Below, one piece after another: positions 33,478 through 43,563 of a stretch of DNA of 64,000 nt. Source of the DNA: an uncultured Alphaproteobacteria bacterium. GTDB taxonomy: Bacteria; Pseudomonadota; Alphaproteobacteria; Rhodobacterales; Rhodobacteraceae. Each line of letters begins with the position of its first letter. Within the stretch, counting starts at the first letter, position 1. The stretch lies in the NCBI GenBank assembly GCA_929200255.1, contig CAKMYZ010000015.1, positions 1 through 64,000 of the forward strand. The letters run 5' to 3'. Below the pieces are notes generated by a model. That model was not told the origin of the DNA, did not search any database, and was given only the letters and a program-made list of their open reading frames with translations. The position numbers and the translations under genes were made by a program.

Positions 33478-34912
33478 TGTGCCTGTGGTTTTGGCGCGCG
33501 AAGGCCAGCATGGGCCTGTTATTCATGCGGCAAACCGTGCGGCGCGTATTGACGGCATTCACCCCGGATCGCGGGTTGTGGATATGCGTGCAATCTGCCC
33601 CGAACTCCAGGTCGCATACGCGGATGTGGCCGGTGATCATGCGGCCCTTGATCGGCTGGTCCTATGGGCGCGTCGCTGGTGCCCCTGGACGGCGCGTGAC
33701 GGCGATGATGGGTTGATCCTGGATACCACCGGGACGGATCATCTGTGGGGCGGTGAGGCCGCAATGCTGGTCGAGATGGAAACCCAGCTGTCGCTGCTGG
33801 GTCTGACCGCGCGGCTGGCAGTGGCACCCACTTGGGGTGCGGCCTGGGCCTTGGCCCGCTTTGGGCCTGTGCGCGCGATTTGCGGACCGGACGAGGCCCA
33901 TTTCAAGCTGGGCCCCTTGCCAGTCAGCGGGTTACGGTTGGACCCCAAGACCCAGCTTGTGCTGCACAGGCTGGGATTGAAAACCATTGGTGCGGTGATG
34001 GATGTGCCGCGCCTGTCGCTCACCCGCCGCTTTGTCAAAGCAGAGCTTGCGGCGAACCCGCTGATGCGGCTGGATCAGGCCCTGGGCAAGCTGGCCGAGC
34101 CGGTGTCCAGTGTGGACGCCAAGCCGGTGATCCGTGTGCAGGCGCAATTGGCCGAGCCGATTTTTGACCCGACACCGCATTTGCCAGAGCTTTGCAAGGA
34201 TCTTTGTGATCAGCTTAAGCACGCAGGGCTGGGCTGCCGCCGTTTGCATTTGACGGTTTATAAGACGGACGGAGATGTCAGCTATGTCGATGTGGCAACC
34301 TCTGCCCCAAGTCGTGACCCTGCACATTTGCTCAGCCTGTTTCGTGATAAGGTCGAACGGATCAATCCCGGCTTCGGCTTTGATCTGATCACGCTGGCAG
34401 CCGGTGCCATCGAAGAGATGCAGGATAAGCAGACCCGCCTGGATGGTGGGGCGGATGATGACCTGCAGCTGGCCCGGTTGATTGACCGGCTCAGCGCCAA
34501 ATTCGGCCCTCGCGCTGTCACCCGCCCGGTGTTGCGCCAAAGCCATGTGCCCGAACAGGCCGAAGCGCAGATTGCCGCTTTGGCCGACAGGCCTGATGAA
34601 ACGGTGGTTCTGACGAAAGAACGCCCTCTGCGTCTGCTTGATCACCCAGAAGAGGTGCGCGTACTTTATGCCGTTCCCGAAGGCCCGCCTGCGCAGTTTG
34701 TCTGGCGCAGGCAGACCCACCGGGTGGCGCGCTATGCCGGGCCGGAACGGATCGCGCCTGAATGGTGGAAAGACCGCCCCGGCACCCGGTTGCGCGATTA
34801 CTTCAAGATTGAGGATCAGACGGGGCGGCGGCTTTGGCTTTATCGCGAAGGGTTGCATGAGGATGGCCGCGGCGGTGATCCGCGGTGGTTCGTGCATGGG
34901 ATGTTTGCGTAA
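33380..34912 (+). CDS. imuB: ImuB, inactive Y-family polymerase-like protein
   Basis: 510 residues from the ATG at 33380 (RRIVSISLPQLAIERW). It has the Y-family layout but at the catalytic position reads GLILDTTGTDHLWGGEAAM instead of the SIDEA motif of active DinB polymerases, the known ImuB condition. ImuB bridges DnaE2 and the beta clamp. The C-terminal part (DHPEEVRVLYAVPEGPPAQFVWRR shortened: HPEEVRVLYAVPEGPP) is the usual accessory domain. Upstream extension of the frame to 33239 is antisense-free but lies within imuA and lacks family sequence. Its stop overlaps dnaE2 as TAATG. Confidence 0.87.
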   Translation: MTGRRIVSISLPQLAIERWSRMMARCGNAPPDNVPVVLAREGQHGPVIHAANRAARIDGIHPGSRVVDMRAICPELQVAYADVAGDHAALDRLVLWARRWCPWTARDGDDGLILDTTGTDHLWGGEAAMLVEMETQLSLLGLTARLAVAPTWGAAWALARFGPVRAICGPDEAHFKLGPLPVSGLRLDPKTQLVLHRLGLKTIGAVMDVPRLSLTRRFVKAELAANPLMRLDQALGKLAEPVSSVDAKPVIRVQAQLAEPIFDPTPHLPELCKDLCDQLKHAGLGCRRLHLTVYKTDGDVSYVDVATSAPSRDPAHLLSLFRDKVERINPGFGFDLITLAAGAIEEMQDKQTRLDGGADDDLQLARLIDRLSAKFGPRAVTRPVLRQSHVPEQAEAQIAALADRPDETVVLTKERPLRLLDHPEEVRVLYAVPEGPPAQFVWRRQTHRVARYAGPERIAPEWWKDRPGTRLRDYFKIEDQTGRRLWLYREGLHEDGRGGDPRWFVHGMFA

Positions 34913-37900
34913 TGCCCCAGATGGATAACCAGCGCCCAAGGCGCACGATAGAGGATGAAGGTTTTCGGCCCAATCCGCGTGCGGATTTTGTTGAGTTGGG
35001 TGTGACGACCTGCTTTTCCTTCCTGCATGGGGCGTCGGATGCCGTTGATCTTGCGACGACAGCCAATGCGCTGGGGTACGACAGATTGGGCTGCGCTGAC
35101 CTCAATACGATGGCCGGGGTCGTGCGCCTGCATGCCGAGGCGTTGAAGGCGCAGGTCACACCCGTTATCGGGTGTCGCTTGCAACTCACCACGGGCGAGG
35201 CGTTTCTGGCTTACCCCCGGGATCGTGCCGCCTATGGGCGGTTGTGTACGTTGCTTTCAAAGGGAAAAATGCACGATGTTGATGGCGCATGGCAGGCCAA
35301 GGGCCAGTGCGACATCACGTTGGACGATCTGGCAAAGCATAGCACGGGTGTGCAATTGATTGCGTTGCCGGGTCCTGATCTGGACCATTTCAGCGCGGGG
35401 TTTGGCCGCCTCAGGCGTGCGTTGCCGACGCTGCAACATATTGCTGCCAGTTACCTTTATCGCGGCGATGACAGGGCGCGGATTAATCGGTTGGACGCCC
35501 TGGCCAAGGCCAACGGCATCTGCATTCTGGCGACCAACGATGTGCACTACCATGCGCCCGAGCAAAGGCCCTTGCAGGACGTGATGACCTGCATCCTGCA
35601 CAAGACCACCATTCACAAGGCAGGGCTCCTGCTGAATGCCAATGCCGAACGGCACCTGAAATCACCTGCGCAAATGGTACGGCTCTTTGCTGCGTGGCCA
35701 CATGCGATCCGGGCTGCGCGCGAGGTGGCCGATGCCTGCAATTTCGACTTGCGGGAACTGGCCTATGAATACCCGCAGGAAACCGTGCCAGAGGGGCGCA
35801 CGCCGCAGGAATACCTTGAAGAGTTGACGTGGAAAGGGGCCAGCTGGCGCTATCCAGACGGGGTGCCCGAGACGTTGAAGGCGACCTTGCACAAGGAGTT
35901 GGCACTGATCGCCAAACTGGAGATTGCACAGTATTTCCTGACGATCCAGCAGATCGTAAACTACGCACGCTACGAATGTGCCCCACCGATCCTGTGCCAG
36001 GGCAGGGGATCAGCGGCAAACTCTGCTGTCTGTTATGTACTTGGCATCACCGCCGTGGACCCCGATAAAAATGATCTCTTGTTTGAGCGTTTTATTAGCG
36101 AGGAACGCAAGGAGCCCCCCGATATCGACGTTGATTTCGAACATGAGCGGCGCGAGGAGGTGATCCAGCATATCTACGATAAATACGGGCGTGATCGGGC
36201 TGCGCTCTGTGCGACCGTCATCCACTACCGCCCCCGCATGGCGGTGCGTGAGGTGGGCAAGGTCATGGGCCTGTCCGAGGATATCACCACGGCGCTGGCC
36301 AAAACGATCTGGGGGTCCTGGGGCCGCGAAGTGGGGGCGAAGGAAGCGGCAGAGGCGGGGATTGATCTGCGTGATCCACTCACGGCGCGCACGATCAAAC
36401 TGGCCGATCAAATGATCGGGATGCCCCGCCATTTGGGTCAGCATGTGGGCGGGTTTATTCTGACGGAAAAGCCGCTGACCCAGACGGTGCCCATCGGCAA
36501 TGGCGCGATGCCGGAACGGAGCTTCATCGAATGGGATAAGGATGACATCGATGAGTTGCGCATCCTCAAGGTCGATGTGCTGGCGCTGGGGATGCTCACC
36601 TGTATCCGCAAGGCATTTGATCTGATCGAGGCGCATTATGGCAAATGCTTTACCTTGGCCAGCATCCCCCAGGAAGATCCGGTGACTTATGACATGCTGT
36701 GCAAAGGTGACAGCCTTGGCGTCTTTCAAGTCGAAAGCCGGGCGCAGATGAACATGTTGCCACGACTGAAACCGCGCAAGTTTTACGATTTGGTCATTCA
36801 GGTCGCCATTGTGCGACCGGGGCCCATTCAGGGCGATATGGTGCACCCTTATTTGCGCCGGCGTGACGGGAAAGAACCCGAGGACTACCCATCACCCGCC
36901 CCGCCACATGATCCGGGTGAGTTACGCAAAGTGCTGAGTCGGACCAAAGGTGTGCCGATCTTTCAGGAACAGGCGATGAAACTGGCTATGGTCGCCGCAG
37001 AATTCAGCCCCGATGAGGCCAACCAGCTACGCAAGGCCATGGCCACATTCCGATCCAAGGGCACGATAGGAGAGCTTGAAGAAAAGATGGTCGGCCGCAT
37101 GATCCGCCGCGGGTATGACCCGGAATTTTCAGCGCGCTGTTTCAATCAGATCAAAGGGTTCGGTGATTACGGTTTCCCCGAAAGCCATGCGGCCAGTTTC
37201 GCGCATCTGGTCTATGTGTCCAGTTGGATCAAATGCCATTACCCGGATGTGTTCTGTGCGGCCTTGCTCAACTCACAGCCAATGGGGTTTTATGCGCCAG
37301 CGCAGATCGTCCGCGACGCCCGGGAGCATGGCAAGGTCGTGCGCGGGCCTGATGTCAACTACAGCGATTGGGACAACACGCTTGAACCCATCACGCCCGG
37401 CCAGTTTGCGGTGCGTCTGGGGCTGCGGCAGGTGGACGGTGTGCGCCAAGAGATGGCGCAGCGCGTCATGGACGTGAGAGTGCGGCCTTTCGCCGATCTT
37501 GCCGATCTCAAAGACCGGACCGGGTTGGATGCGGGCACATTGCGAAAACTGGCCGCCGCGGATGCTGTGCGTTCAATGGCATTAGACCGCAGGCAAGCGC
37601 TGTGGGATGCACGGGCGTTGCGGGATGTGCCTGATTTGCCGCTTTTTGCCGGGCAGAAGGACGAGGGCGAAGAGGCCCGTTTCGACTTGCCCCAAATGCC
37701 GATTTGTGAACATGTGGTGGCCGATTACCAGACCACACGACTGTCCCTTAAGGCCCATCCGATGTCCTTCCTGCGCCGCAGCATGGACAAGCAGGGGTAT
37801 ACGCCCACCCGGATGCTGGATCAGATGCGCAATGGGCAGTCTGTGAAACTTGCCGGGATCGTTCTTATTCGCCAGCGCCCCGGCAGCGCCAAGGGCGTGT

Positions 37901-38217
37901 GCTTTATCACCGTTGAGGATGAAACCGGTGTCGCCAATCTGGTGGTCTGGCCCAAGGTGATGGCGACCTATCGCAAGGTCATCATGTGTGCCCGTGTGAT
38001 TGATGTAAAAGGGGTCGTGCAGCGCAGTGAAGATGTCATTCACGTCGTGGCCAACCACCTGACAGATCGCAGTGATGCGCTTGAGCGTTTGTCCCATGAC
38101 CAGATGGACCCACCCTTGGCCCATGCTGACGAGGTCAGGAAATCAATCCCACATGATCCGCGCGGGCGGCATCCGCGTGACGTCAGGGTGATCCCGAAGT
38201 CACGGGATTTTCACTAG
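34912..38217 (+). CDS. dnaE2: Error-prone DNA polymerase DnaE2
   Basis: 1101-residue C-family polymerase. An N-terminal PHP domain (FVELGVTTCFSFLHGASDA) is followed by the polymerase core, including the catalytic aspartates in PPDIDVDFEHERREEV and GRGSAANSAVCYVLGIT, then GFGDYGFPESHAASFAHLVYVS (two neighbouring segments) and a C-terminal OB-fold (KLAGIVLIRQRPGSAKGVCF). About 60-100 residues shorter than DnaE1 and lacking its tau-binding end, as expected for DnaE2. It performs mutagenic lesion bypass with ImuA/ImuB. The ATG at 34912 overlaps the imuB stop. Confidence 0.95.
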   Translation: MPQMDNQRPRRTIEDEGFRPNPRADFVELGVTTCFSFLHGASDAVDLATTANALGYDRLGCADLNTMAGVVRLHAEALKAQVTPVIGCRLQLTTGEAFLAYPRDRAAYGRLCTLLSKGKMHDVDGAWQAKGQCDITLDDLAKHSTGVQLIALPGPDLDHFSAGFGRLRRALPTLQHIAASYLYRGDDRARINRLDALAKANGICILATNDVHYHAPEQRPLQDVMTCILHKTTIHKAGLLLNANAERHLKSPAQMVRLFAAWPHAIRAAREVADACNFDLRELAYEYPQETVPEGRTPQEYLEELTWKGASWRYPDGVPETLKATLHKELALIAKLEIAQYFLTIQQIVNYARYECAPPILCQGRGSAANSAVCYVLGITAVDPDKNDLLFERFISEERKEPPDIDVDFEHERREEVIQHIYDKYGRDRAALCATVIHYRPRMAVREVGKVMGLSEDITTALAKTIWGSWGREVGAKEAAEAGIDLRDPLTARTIKLADQMIGMPRHLGQHVGGFILTEKPLTQTVPIGNGAMPERSFIEWDKDDIDELRILKVDVLALGMLTCIRKAFDLIEAHYGKCFTLASIPQEDPVTYDMLCKGDSLGVFQVESRAQMNMLPRLKPRKFYDLVIQVAIVRPGPIQGDMVHPYLRRRDGKEPEDYPSPAPPHDPGELRKVLSRTKGVPIFQEQAMKLAMVAAEFSPDEANQLRKAMATFRSKGTIGELEEKMVGRMIRRGYDPEFSARCFNQIKGFGDYGFPESHAASFAHLVYVSSWIKCHYPDVFCAALLNSQPMGFYAPAQIVRDAREHGKVVRGPDVNYSDWDNTLEPITPGQFAVRLGLRQVDGVRQEMAQRVMDVRVRPFADLADLKDRTGLDAGTLRKLAAADAVRSMALDRRQALWDARALRDVPDLPLFAGQKDEGEEARFDLPQMPICEHVVADYQTTRLSLKAHPMSFLRRSMDKQGYTPTRMLDQMRNGQSVKLAGIVLIRQRPGSAKGVCFITVEDETGVANLVVWPKVMATYRKVIMCARVIDVKGVVQRSEDVIHVVANHLTDRSDALERLSHDQMDPPLAHADEVRKSIPHDPRGRHPRDVRVIPKSRDFH

Positions 38218-38230
38218 CGGCATGCGGCGT

Positions 38231-38368
38231 TCAATCGTCCAGCAGGATGCGGGCGGCGTTGCCTTCGGCATCATCATATTGGTCACTGCGCACTGTCCAT
38301 ATAAATGCCGCCAGACCAATGGCCCCCAGGATGAGCGAGACAGGGATCAAAATCACCAGAACATTCAT
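38231..38368 (-). CDS. ccoS: CcoS, cbb3 oxidase maturation protein
   Basis: 45 residues, one transmembrane helix at the N-terminus (MNVLVILIPVSLILGAIG), then AFIWTVRSDQYDD, the conserved CcoS signature with the W-x3-SxQYDD pattern. It overlaps the ccoI stop as ATGA. CcoS is needed to insert heme and copper cofactors into cbb3 oxidase. Last gene of the ccoGHIS operon. Confidence 0.93.
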   Translation of the reverse strand: MNVLVILIPVSLILGAIGLAAFIWTVRSDQYDDAEGNAARILLDD

Positions 38369-40482
38369 TTTGCAAACCTTATGCGTTGCGCGTTCAAAAG
38401 GACTGTAATCGAAGACGCTGACATCGCCAAGGCCGCCGCCAGCGGGGTTGCGTATCCGGCCAGGGCAATCGGGATGGCGATGCTGTTATACACTGCTGCA
38501 ATGGCAAAATTCTGTTTTGACAATCTCCGTGCGAGCTTTGCAATGCGCAGCAGCAGGGGCAGTTCGGCAAAGCTGTCACGCAGGATGACAATATCAGATG
38601 CGCTGCGGGATGCCTCTAGTGCCGATGCAGGCGCGATCGAGGCATGAGCTGCCGCCAAGGCCGCCGCATCGTTCAGCCCGTCACCAACCATCAGGACACG
38701 CTCACCCTGATCGGTGAGTTTGTCCAAATAGTGCAGTTTGGCCTCTGGCCGCACATCCGCCGTGACAGGAATGGAGAGTTGCGCCGCAAATGCCTGCGCA
38801 GGCTGGGCCGCGTCACCGGTGACAATTTCGCAAGGCATCTTCAGCCCATCCAGCGCATCTTCAACGCCCTCGCGCAGCACCTCTTGCGCCTGCGTTGCCT
38901 TTGCGGGTGCATCACCAATCTGCAAACCCAATGCATCGAAATCCGCGCCCAACCAGCAGCCACGCCCCAGACGCACGGTCTGCCCTTGCCATTGACCCAA
39001 GACACCCTGGCCTGCAACTTCCTTGATCTCGGTGACATCGGCAGGCGCGACATCGGTCAGCGTCGCACTCAACGCTTGCGACAACGGATGGTGCGATGCT
39101 TGAGCCAAGGATTTTGCCACAGATTGCTCTGCTGCCGTGAAAGACGCTGACAACGCCACCGATGGCTGGCTGAGCGTGCCGGTCTTGTCAAAGACAACGC
39201 GCGTCACCTCTGAAAGACGCTCAAGCGCTGTGGCGTGTTTGACAAGATACCCCATGCCAAACAAACGGCTGATCGCTGCGGTTGACACGGCAGGCACAGC
39301 CAACCCAAGCGCACATGGGCAGGTGATGATCAGGACCGCGATGGCGACGTTCAGCGCGTGCCGCACATCGCCATTGGCGGTGACCCATCCTGCAAAGGCC
39401 ATCAATGCCAAAAGATGCACCGCTGGCGCGTAGATCGCAGCCGCCTTATCGGCCAGCGCGGTATAACTGTTGCGGCTGTTCTCGGCGGTTTCCACCATGC
39501 GTGCCATGCGTCGCAATGTTGTGTCATCCCCCACGGCCGTGGCCCTCAAGGTCAGCGGGGCGGCCACGTTGATTTCGCCGGCTTTCAGGGGGGCATCGGC
39601 TGTCAGTTCAATGGCGGCAGATTCACCGGTTAGGAACGACCGATCCATCAGGGCGGCCTGCGACAGCAAGACACCATCAACCGGCACGCGCCCACCGGTG
39701 GGAACAAGGATATGATCGCCGATTTCAAGCGCTGCAACGGGCGTTTTCTGTGTCCCGTCCGGTGTCACCCGCTGTGCTGTCTGCACCTCTAGGGCAGTCA
39801 ACTCTTTCGCGGCAGAGCGTGCCGCACTGCGGGTGCGGTGATCCATGTAGCGCCCGATGAGCAGGAAGAATGTCAGCGAAAGCGCGGCATCAAAGTAGGC
39901 GTCCTCGCCGCTGTTCAACGTCTCAAACAATGACATGCCTGCGGCAAGGATGATCGCTAGCGAAATCGGCACATCCATATTCAGCCGTTTTGCACGCAAC
40001 GCCGTCCAGGCATTGCGAAAAAACGGCTGCGCGGAATAGGCCACAACAGGTAGCGCAATTGCCGCTGATATCAGATGGAACAGATCGCGTGTGGCATCCG
40101 TGGCACCTGACCAGACCGCAACCGACAGCAGCATCACATTCATCATCGCAAAGCCCGCCACGGCCATGCGCATCAGCAGGTCACGCCCAACGGCGTCGTG
40201 GGCGTTGTTGAGCGCTTCAAGATCAAGCGGATACGCTTCATAGCCCAAACTGCTCAGCGTCGCTGTTATGTGCTCGGGGTTGACCGACCCGGTCACGGAA
40301 AGCCGTTTGAGCGATAGGTTCACCCGGGCGTTTTGCACACCCTGCGCCTGCGCCAGCCCGCGTTCGATCTTGCCAATACAAGCGGCACAATGGATGCTGG
40401 GAAGCGAGAATTGCAGGGCAGGGCCCAGATCAAGCTCTTCCGCCGAGGGAACAGCGACACAGGCGGGGCAGGCGGCTGTCAT
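38365..40482 (-). CDS. ccoI: CcoI, copper-transporting P-type ATPase for cbb3 oxidase
   Basis: 705-residue P1B ATPase that moves copper out of the cytoplasm for insertion into the CcoN binuclear centre. N-terminal metal-binding domain with C32-AA-C35 (SIHCAACIGKIE), the transmembrane ITCPCALGLA copper site, phosphorylation motif FDKTGTL, and the hinge MVGDGLNDAAALA. The other N-terminal CPAC (residues 5-8) is typical of CcoI/FixI. Overlaps ccoH by four bases and ccoS by four. Confidence 0.94.
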   Translation of the reverse strand: MTAACPACVAVPSAEELDLGPALQFSLPSIHCAACIGKIERGLAQAQGVQNARVNLSLKRLSVTGSVNPEHITATLSSLGYEAYPLDLEALNNAHDAVGRDLLMRMAVAGFAMMNVMLLSVAVWSGATDATRDLFHLISAAIALPVVAYSAQPFFRNAWTALRAKRLNMDVPISLAIILAAGMSLFETLNSGEDAYFDAALSLTFFLLIGRYMDHRTRSAARSAAKELTALEVQTAQRVTPDGTQKTPVAALEIGDHILVPTGGRVPVDGVLLSQAALMDRSFLTGESAAIELTADAPLKAGEINVAAPLTLRATAVGDDTTLRRMARMVETAENSRNSYTALADKAAAIYAPAVHLLALMAFAGWVTANGDVRHALNVAIAVLIITCPCALGLAVPAVSTAAISRLFGMGYLVKHATALERLSEVTRVVFDKTGTLSQPSVALSASFTAAEQSVAKSLAQASHHPLSQALSATLTDVAPADVTEIKEVAGQGVLGQWQGQTVRLGRGCWLGADFDALGLQIGDAPAKATQAQEVLREGVEDALDGLKMPCEIVTGDAAQPAQAFAAQLSIPVTADVRPEAKLHYLDKLTDQGERVLMVGDGLNDAAALAAAHASIAPASALEASRSASDIVILRDSFAELPLLLRIAKLARRLSKQNFAIAAVYNSIAIPIALAGYATPLAAALAMSASSITVLLNAQRIRFAK

Positions 40483-40928
40483 TGGGTGCCTCGGACGATG
40501 ATGCGCTGCTGGAACAGCGTGCCATTAGCAGCACGGGCCTTCAGGCGCAGGTTCCAGTTGCCGTCACCTGCGGTCACTTGTGCACGCAGGGCCTGACCGT
40601 CAAAGACAAACTCCGGTGTTTCATCAAAGGTGACGTTTGTCGCGCGCCCGAAGGTGGCACTTTCGATGATCGGGTCTATCGGTGTGCCGTTTTCAAGAAT
40701 TGTCAGGGTCAATTCGTGATCAGTCAATTCTGCCGTGACATCCCAGCCAAGCGCCAGTTGCGCCGCGCGATCGGCATCAAACGACTGGCTGGCCACGTAG
40801 GAGTTGCGGACTTCTAGCCCTGGAAATGTCGCAACAGCTTGAAAAGCCAGCGTCAGGTTCACTGCGATGATGACCCCAAATGCCGCACTGAAACCCGCAA
40901 ACATATGCCATCCTTTGATTTCGGTCAT
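40479..40928 (-). CDS. ccoH: CcoH/FixH, cbb3 oxidase assembly protein
   Basis: 149 residues with one N-terminal membrane helix (HMFAGFSAAFGVIIAVNLTLAF) preceded by MTEIKGW, and a periplasmic beta-rich domain containing VRNSYVASQSFDADR, the FixH signature. Required for stable assembly of the cbb3 complex. It overlaps ccoG and ccoI by four bases each. Confidence 0.92.
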   Translation of the reverse strand: MTEIKGWHMFAGFSAAFGVIIAVNLTLAFQAVATFPGLEVRNSYVASQSFDADRAAQLALGWDVTAELTDHELTLTILENGTPIDPIIESATFGRATNVTFDETPEFVFDGQALRAQVTAGDGNWNLRLKARAANGTLFQQRIIVRGTQ

Positions 40929-42343
40929 TGGCTTTCCCTTCCGTTAAAGATCGTATCCCAACTTGCCTTGTCGCCACTGTTCAGGTCCTCGACCCACAGG
41001 CGCAGCGGTGTACTGTTACGTGACGCAGCGGGGTCTTGCGGGCGCGCCGTGACATAGACCCTTTGGAGGACGGTCTCATTCGCGGGCACGTCAATCGCGA
41101 GTTCGCGGTCGAGTCCTTCAAGTTCAATGCGCAGGATATCATCGCTGGTCAGACTAAGGTGGAATTGACGGTCATCGCCCAGTTTGTTGCGCAGGCGCAC
41201 ATCATAGATATTGCGGATCGACCCGTCCGACTGCAGCACAAATGTCGGATTGCGCACCGGGCTGACTGTCAGTTCAATGTCGCTGCGGATAAACAATGCA
41301 TAGACCAGACCAAGTCCAATCGCTGCCCACATTGCCGTGTAGATGATTGTGCGCAGGCGCAGCACATGCTGCCACACCGGCCTTGGCTGGGCCCCGGCAC
41401 GCTCGGCTTCTTCATCCGAGAGTGCAAGATAGTCGATCAACCCACGCGGCTTGCCGATACGCGCCATCACATCGTCGCAGGCATCAATACACAGTGCGCA
41501 TGTGATGCACTCCATCTGCTGACCATCACGGATATCGATGCCGACCGGGCAGACATTCACGCAAGCCATGCATTCGATGCAGTCACCGGCAGTGCCATCG
41601 CGTTTTTTGCCGCGCGGCTCTCCGCGCCAGTCGCGGTAGGCGACGGTGATGGTGTCGGGGTCCATCATCGCCGCCTGGATCCGCGGCCAGGGGCACATGT
41701 AGATGCAGACCTGTTCACGCATGAAGCCGCCAAAGATAAAGGTCGTTAGCGTCAAAATCAGAATTGTGATGTATGCTGCAGGGTGCGCCGACAGAGTGAC
41801 CAGATCGCGCAGAAGTGTCGGCGCGTCGGCAAAGTAAAACACCCACGCCCCGCCTGTGGCCATCGCAATGGCAAGCCAGACGGTCCATTTGGTGATTCGC
41901 AAACGCCATTTGCGCGCTGTCCATTTGCCCTTCCAAAGGCGGACACGGGCGTTTCTGTCGCCTTCAATCCAGCGTTCGACCAGAATGAACAGATCGGTCC
42001 AGACAGTTTGCGGACAGGTATAGCCGCACCAGACCCGGCCCAAGGCCGAGGTGAACAGGAACAGCCCTAGTCCCGCCATGATCAGCAGGCCCGCAACAAA
42101 GTAGAATTCGTGGGACCAGATCTCGATCCAGAAGAAATAGAACCGGCGGTTGGCCATGTCGACCAGAACGGCCTGATCTGGCAGGTTCGGGCCGCGGTCC
42201 CAGCGAATCCAAGGCGTCAGATAGTAGATACCCAGCGTAACCGCCATGATCCACCATTTGAACGCCCGGTAGAACCCTTTCACCTTGCGGGGAAAGACGG
42301 GTTCTTGTGCGGCATAAAGAGAAGGCGCTGGTTCGTGTGCCAT
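40925..42343 (-). CDS. ccoG: CcoG/FixG, polyferredoxin for cbb3 oxidase assembly
   Basis: 472-residue membrane iron-sulfur protein; CcoG reduces copper during cbb3 maturation in studied species. Five hydrophobic segments, the membrane motif WCGYTCPQTVWTD, and two ferredoxin-type cysteine sets, CIECMACVNVCP and CITCALCIDACD, followed by a C-terminal immunoglobulin-like periplasmic domain. First gene of ccoGHIS with its own FNR box 57 bases upstream. Confidence 0.95.
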   Translation of the reverse strand: MAHEPAPSLYAAQEPVFPRKVKGFYRAFKWWIMAVTLGIYYLTPWIRWDRGPNLPDQAVLVDMANRRFYFFWIEIWSHEFYFVAGLLIMAGLGLFLFTSALGRVWCGYTCPQTVWTDLFILVERWIEGDRNARVRLWKGKWTARKWRLRITKWTVWLAIAMATGGAWVFYFADAPTLLRDLVTLSAHPAAYITILILTLTTFIFGGFMREQVCIYMCPWPRIQAAMMDPDTITVAYRDWRGEPRGKKRDGTAGDCIECMACVNVCPVGIDIRDGQQMECITCALCIDACDDVMARIGKPRGLIDYLALSDEEAERAGAQPRPVWQHVLRLRTIIYTAMWAAIGLGLVYALFIRSDIELTVSPVRNPTFVLQSDGSIRNIYDVRLRNKLGDDRQFHLSLTSDDILRIELEGLDRELAIDVPANETVLQRVYVTARPQDPAASRNSTPLRLWVEDLNSGDKASWDTIFNGRESQ

Positions 42344-42399
42344 TGTGTAGGTTTTCCTGTTCGCAACGTCACGCTACTGCGCGCGCGGCGCAGATGCCT

Positions 42400-42413
42400 T
42401 GATCTGTGTCAAG
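42400..42413. promoter_or_regulatory. FNR box upstream of ccoG
   Basis: TTGATCTGTGTCAA fits the FNR/FnrL consensus TTGAT-N4-ATCAA with one mismatch and is identical to the fnrL-hemN box. On the minus strand a TAGCGT candidate -10 begins 29.5 bases from the box centre, the spacing expected for activation from -41.5, predicting an RNA start near 42365. Confidence 0.85.
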
Positions 42414-42495
42414 AAGTCCCGAAACGACACGTTTTGCGAACAGGGTCATTCCGGGACTCTAGGTCAGCCCTGAGTGGACAGGCCGACCTATGCGC

Positions 42496-43359
42496 TTACT
42501 CACCACCACCCAAAGCGTGGACATAGGCGGACACGGCGCGCACATCCGCTTCGCTCAGGCGTTGACCCCATGCGGGCATCACGCCAAAACGGGCGTTTTC
42601 GACGCTATAGGTCAGCGCCTTGCGATCACCGCCGTAAAGCCAGATGGCGTCGGCAAGGTTTGGCGCACCAAGCGTCCGGTCCCCCATCGCGTTGTCGCCA
42701 TGGCAGGCCGCACAGTTGTCGAGAAAGAGGATCGTGCCTTCTTCAGCGAGGTTTGAGTCAAATTCGGATGATGACAGCGATACCAGATATTCGACGGTCG
42801 CTGCGGTTTCTTCCTTTGTGAAGACGTCGCCGAAGGCTGGCATCTGCGACCAATGCGCATCTGGATCGTTCTCATTGCGAATGCCGTGGGTGACGGAATA
42901 GATGATCTGCTCCATCTCACCCCCCCAAAGCCAATCGTCATCCAACAGGTTAGGATAGCCGACAGCACCCGCCGCGCCAGAGCCGTGACACTGCGAGCAT
43001 TGCGCGCGGAAGACCGCGCCGCCACGTGCGACGGCATAGCGGTTCAGGTCCGCATTCTCCGGCAGCGTTGTCATATCGGCCTGCAGCAAGGCGGCCACAA
43101 GATTGGCGTTCTGCCCGTCATGTTCGGCAATGTCATTGGCGACGTTTTCGCGGGTCGACCAGCCAAGAACACCAGCGGTTGCACCTGATATCATAGGCCA
43201 TGCGGGGTAGGCGATGGTATAGCCGATGCCCCAGATGATCGTCAGGTAAAAGGTCCAGAGCCACCATCGTGGCAACGGGTTGTTCAGCTCTTGAATGCCG
43301 TCCCAGGAATGGCCTGTGGTTTCAACGCCGGTTTCTTCGTCAACTTTACGGTCAGCCAT
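42496..43359 (-). CDS. ccoP: CcoP, diheme cytochrome c subunit of cbb3 oxidase
   Basis: 287 residues from ATG 43359. One membrane helix (RWWLWTFYLTIIWGIGYTI, about 31-50) is followed by two cytochrome c domains with heme motifs CSQCH (121-125) and CAACH (216-220) and axial methionines in SQMPAFG and GVMPAWG. It relays electrons from cytochrome c or bc1 to CcoO. The longer frame to 43404 adds residues lying in ccoQ; its start overlaps ccoQ by eight bases. Confidence 0.95.
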   Translation of the reverse strand: MADRKVDEETGVETTGHSWDGIQELNNPLPRWWLWTFYLTIIWGIGYTIAYPAWPMISGATAGVLGWSTRENVANDIAEHDGQNANLVAALLQADMTTLPENADLNRYAVARGGAVFRAQCSQCHGSGAAGAVGYPNLLDDDWLWGGEMEQIIYSVTHGIRNENDPDAHWSQMPAFGDVFTKEETAATVEYLVSLSSSEFDSNLAEEGTILFLDNCAACHGDNAMGDRTLGAPNLADAIWLYGGDRKALTYSVENARFGVMPAWGQRLSEADVRAVSAYVHALGGGE

Positions 43360-43552
43360 TGTTCTGTCCTTTTTGATCAACGGCCGGGGTTTCGGCGCCA
43401 TCATGATTGCGGAATGGGATCATGCTGGCGTCTTTGCGCGCCGCATTCTGGCTGGGCAGAAAGGCCCAGACGCCAACGCCCAAAAAGAACGTGAACATCG
43501 CCAAAAGCACCCAGCTATCCGCGATTTGCCGCAGGAGTGAATAAGTATCCAT
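43352..43552 (-). CDS. ccoQ: CcoQ, small cbb3 oxidase subunit
   Basis: 66 residues with one transmembrane helix (SWVLLAMFTFFLGVGVWAF) and the N-terminal DTYSLLRQIADSW typical of alphaproteobacterial CcoQ. It stabilises the assembled oxidase. Sits between ccoO and ccoP in the standard order. Confidence 0.92.
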   Translation of the reverse strand: MDTYSLLRQIADSWVLLAMFTFFLGVGVWAFLPSQNAARKDASMIPFRNHDGAETPAVDQKGQNNG

Positions 43553-43563
43553 GTTCGTGCCTC

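Noticed and set aside
33932..34939. Long minus-strand frame across imuB
   Set aside because: Antisense to imuB; high-GC shadow without motifs.
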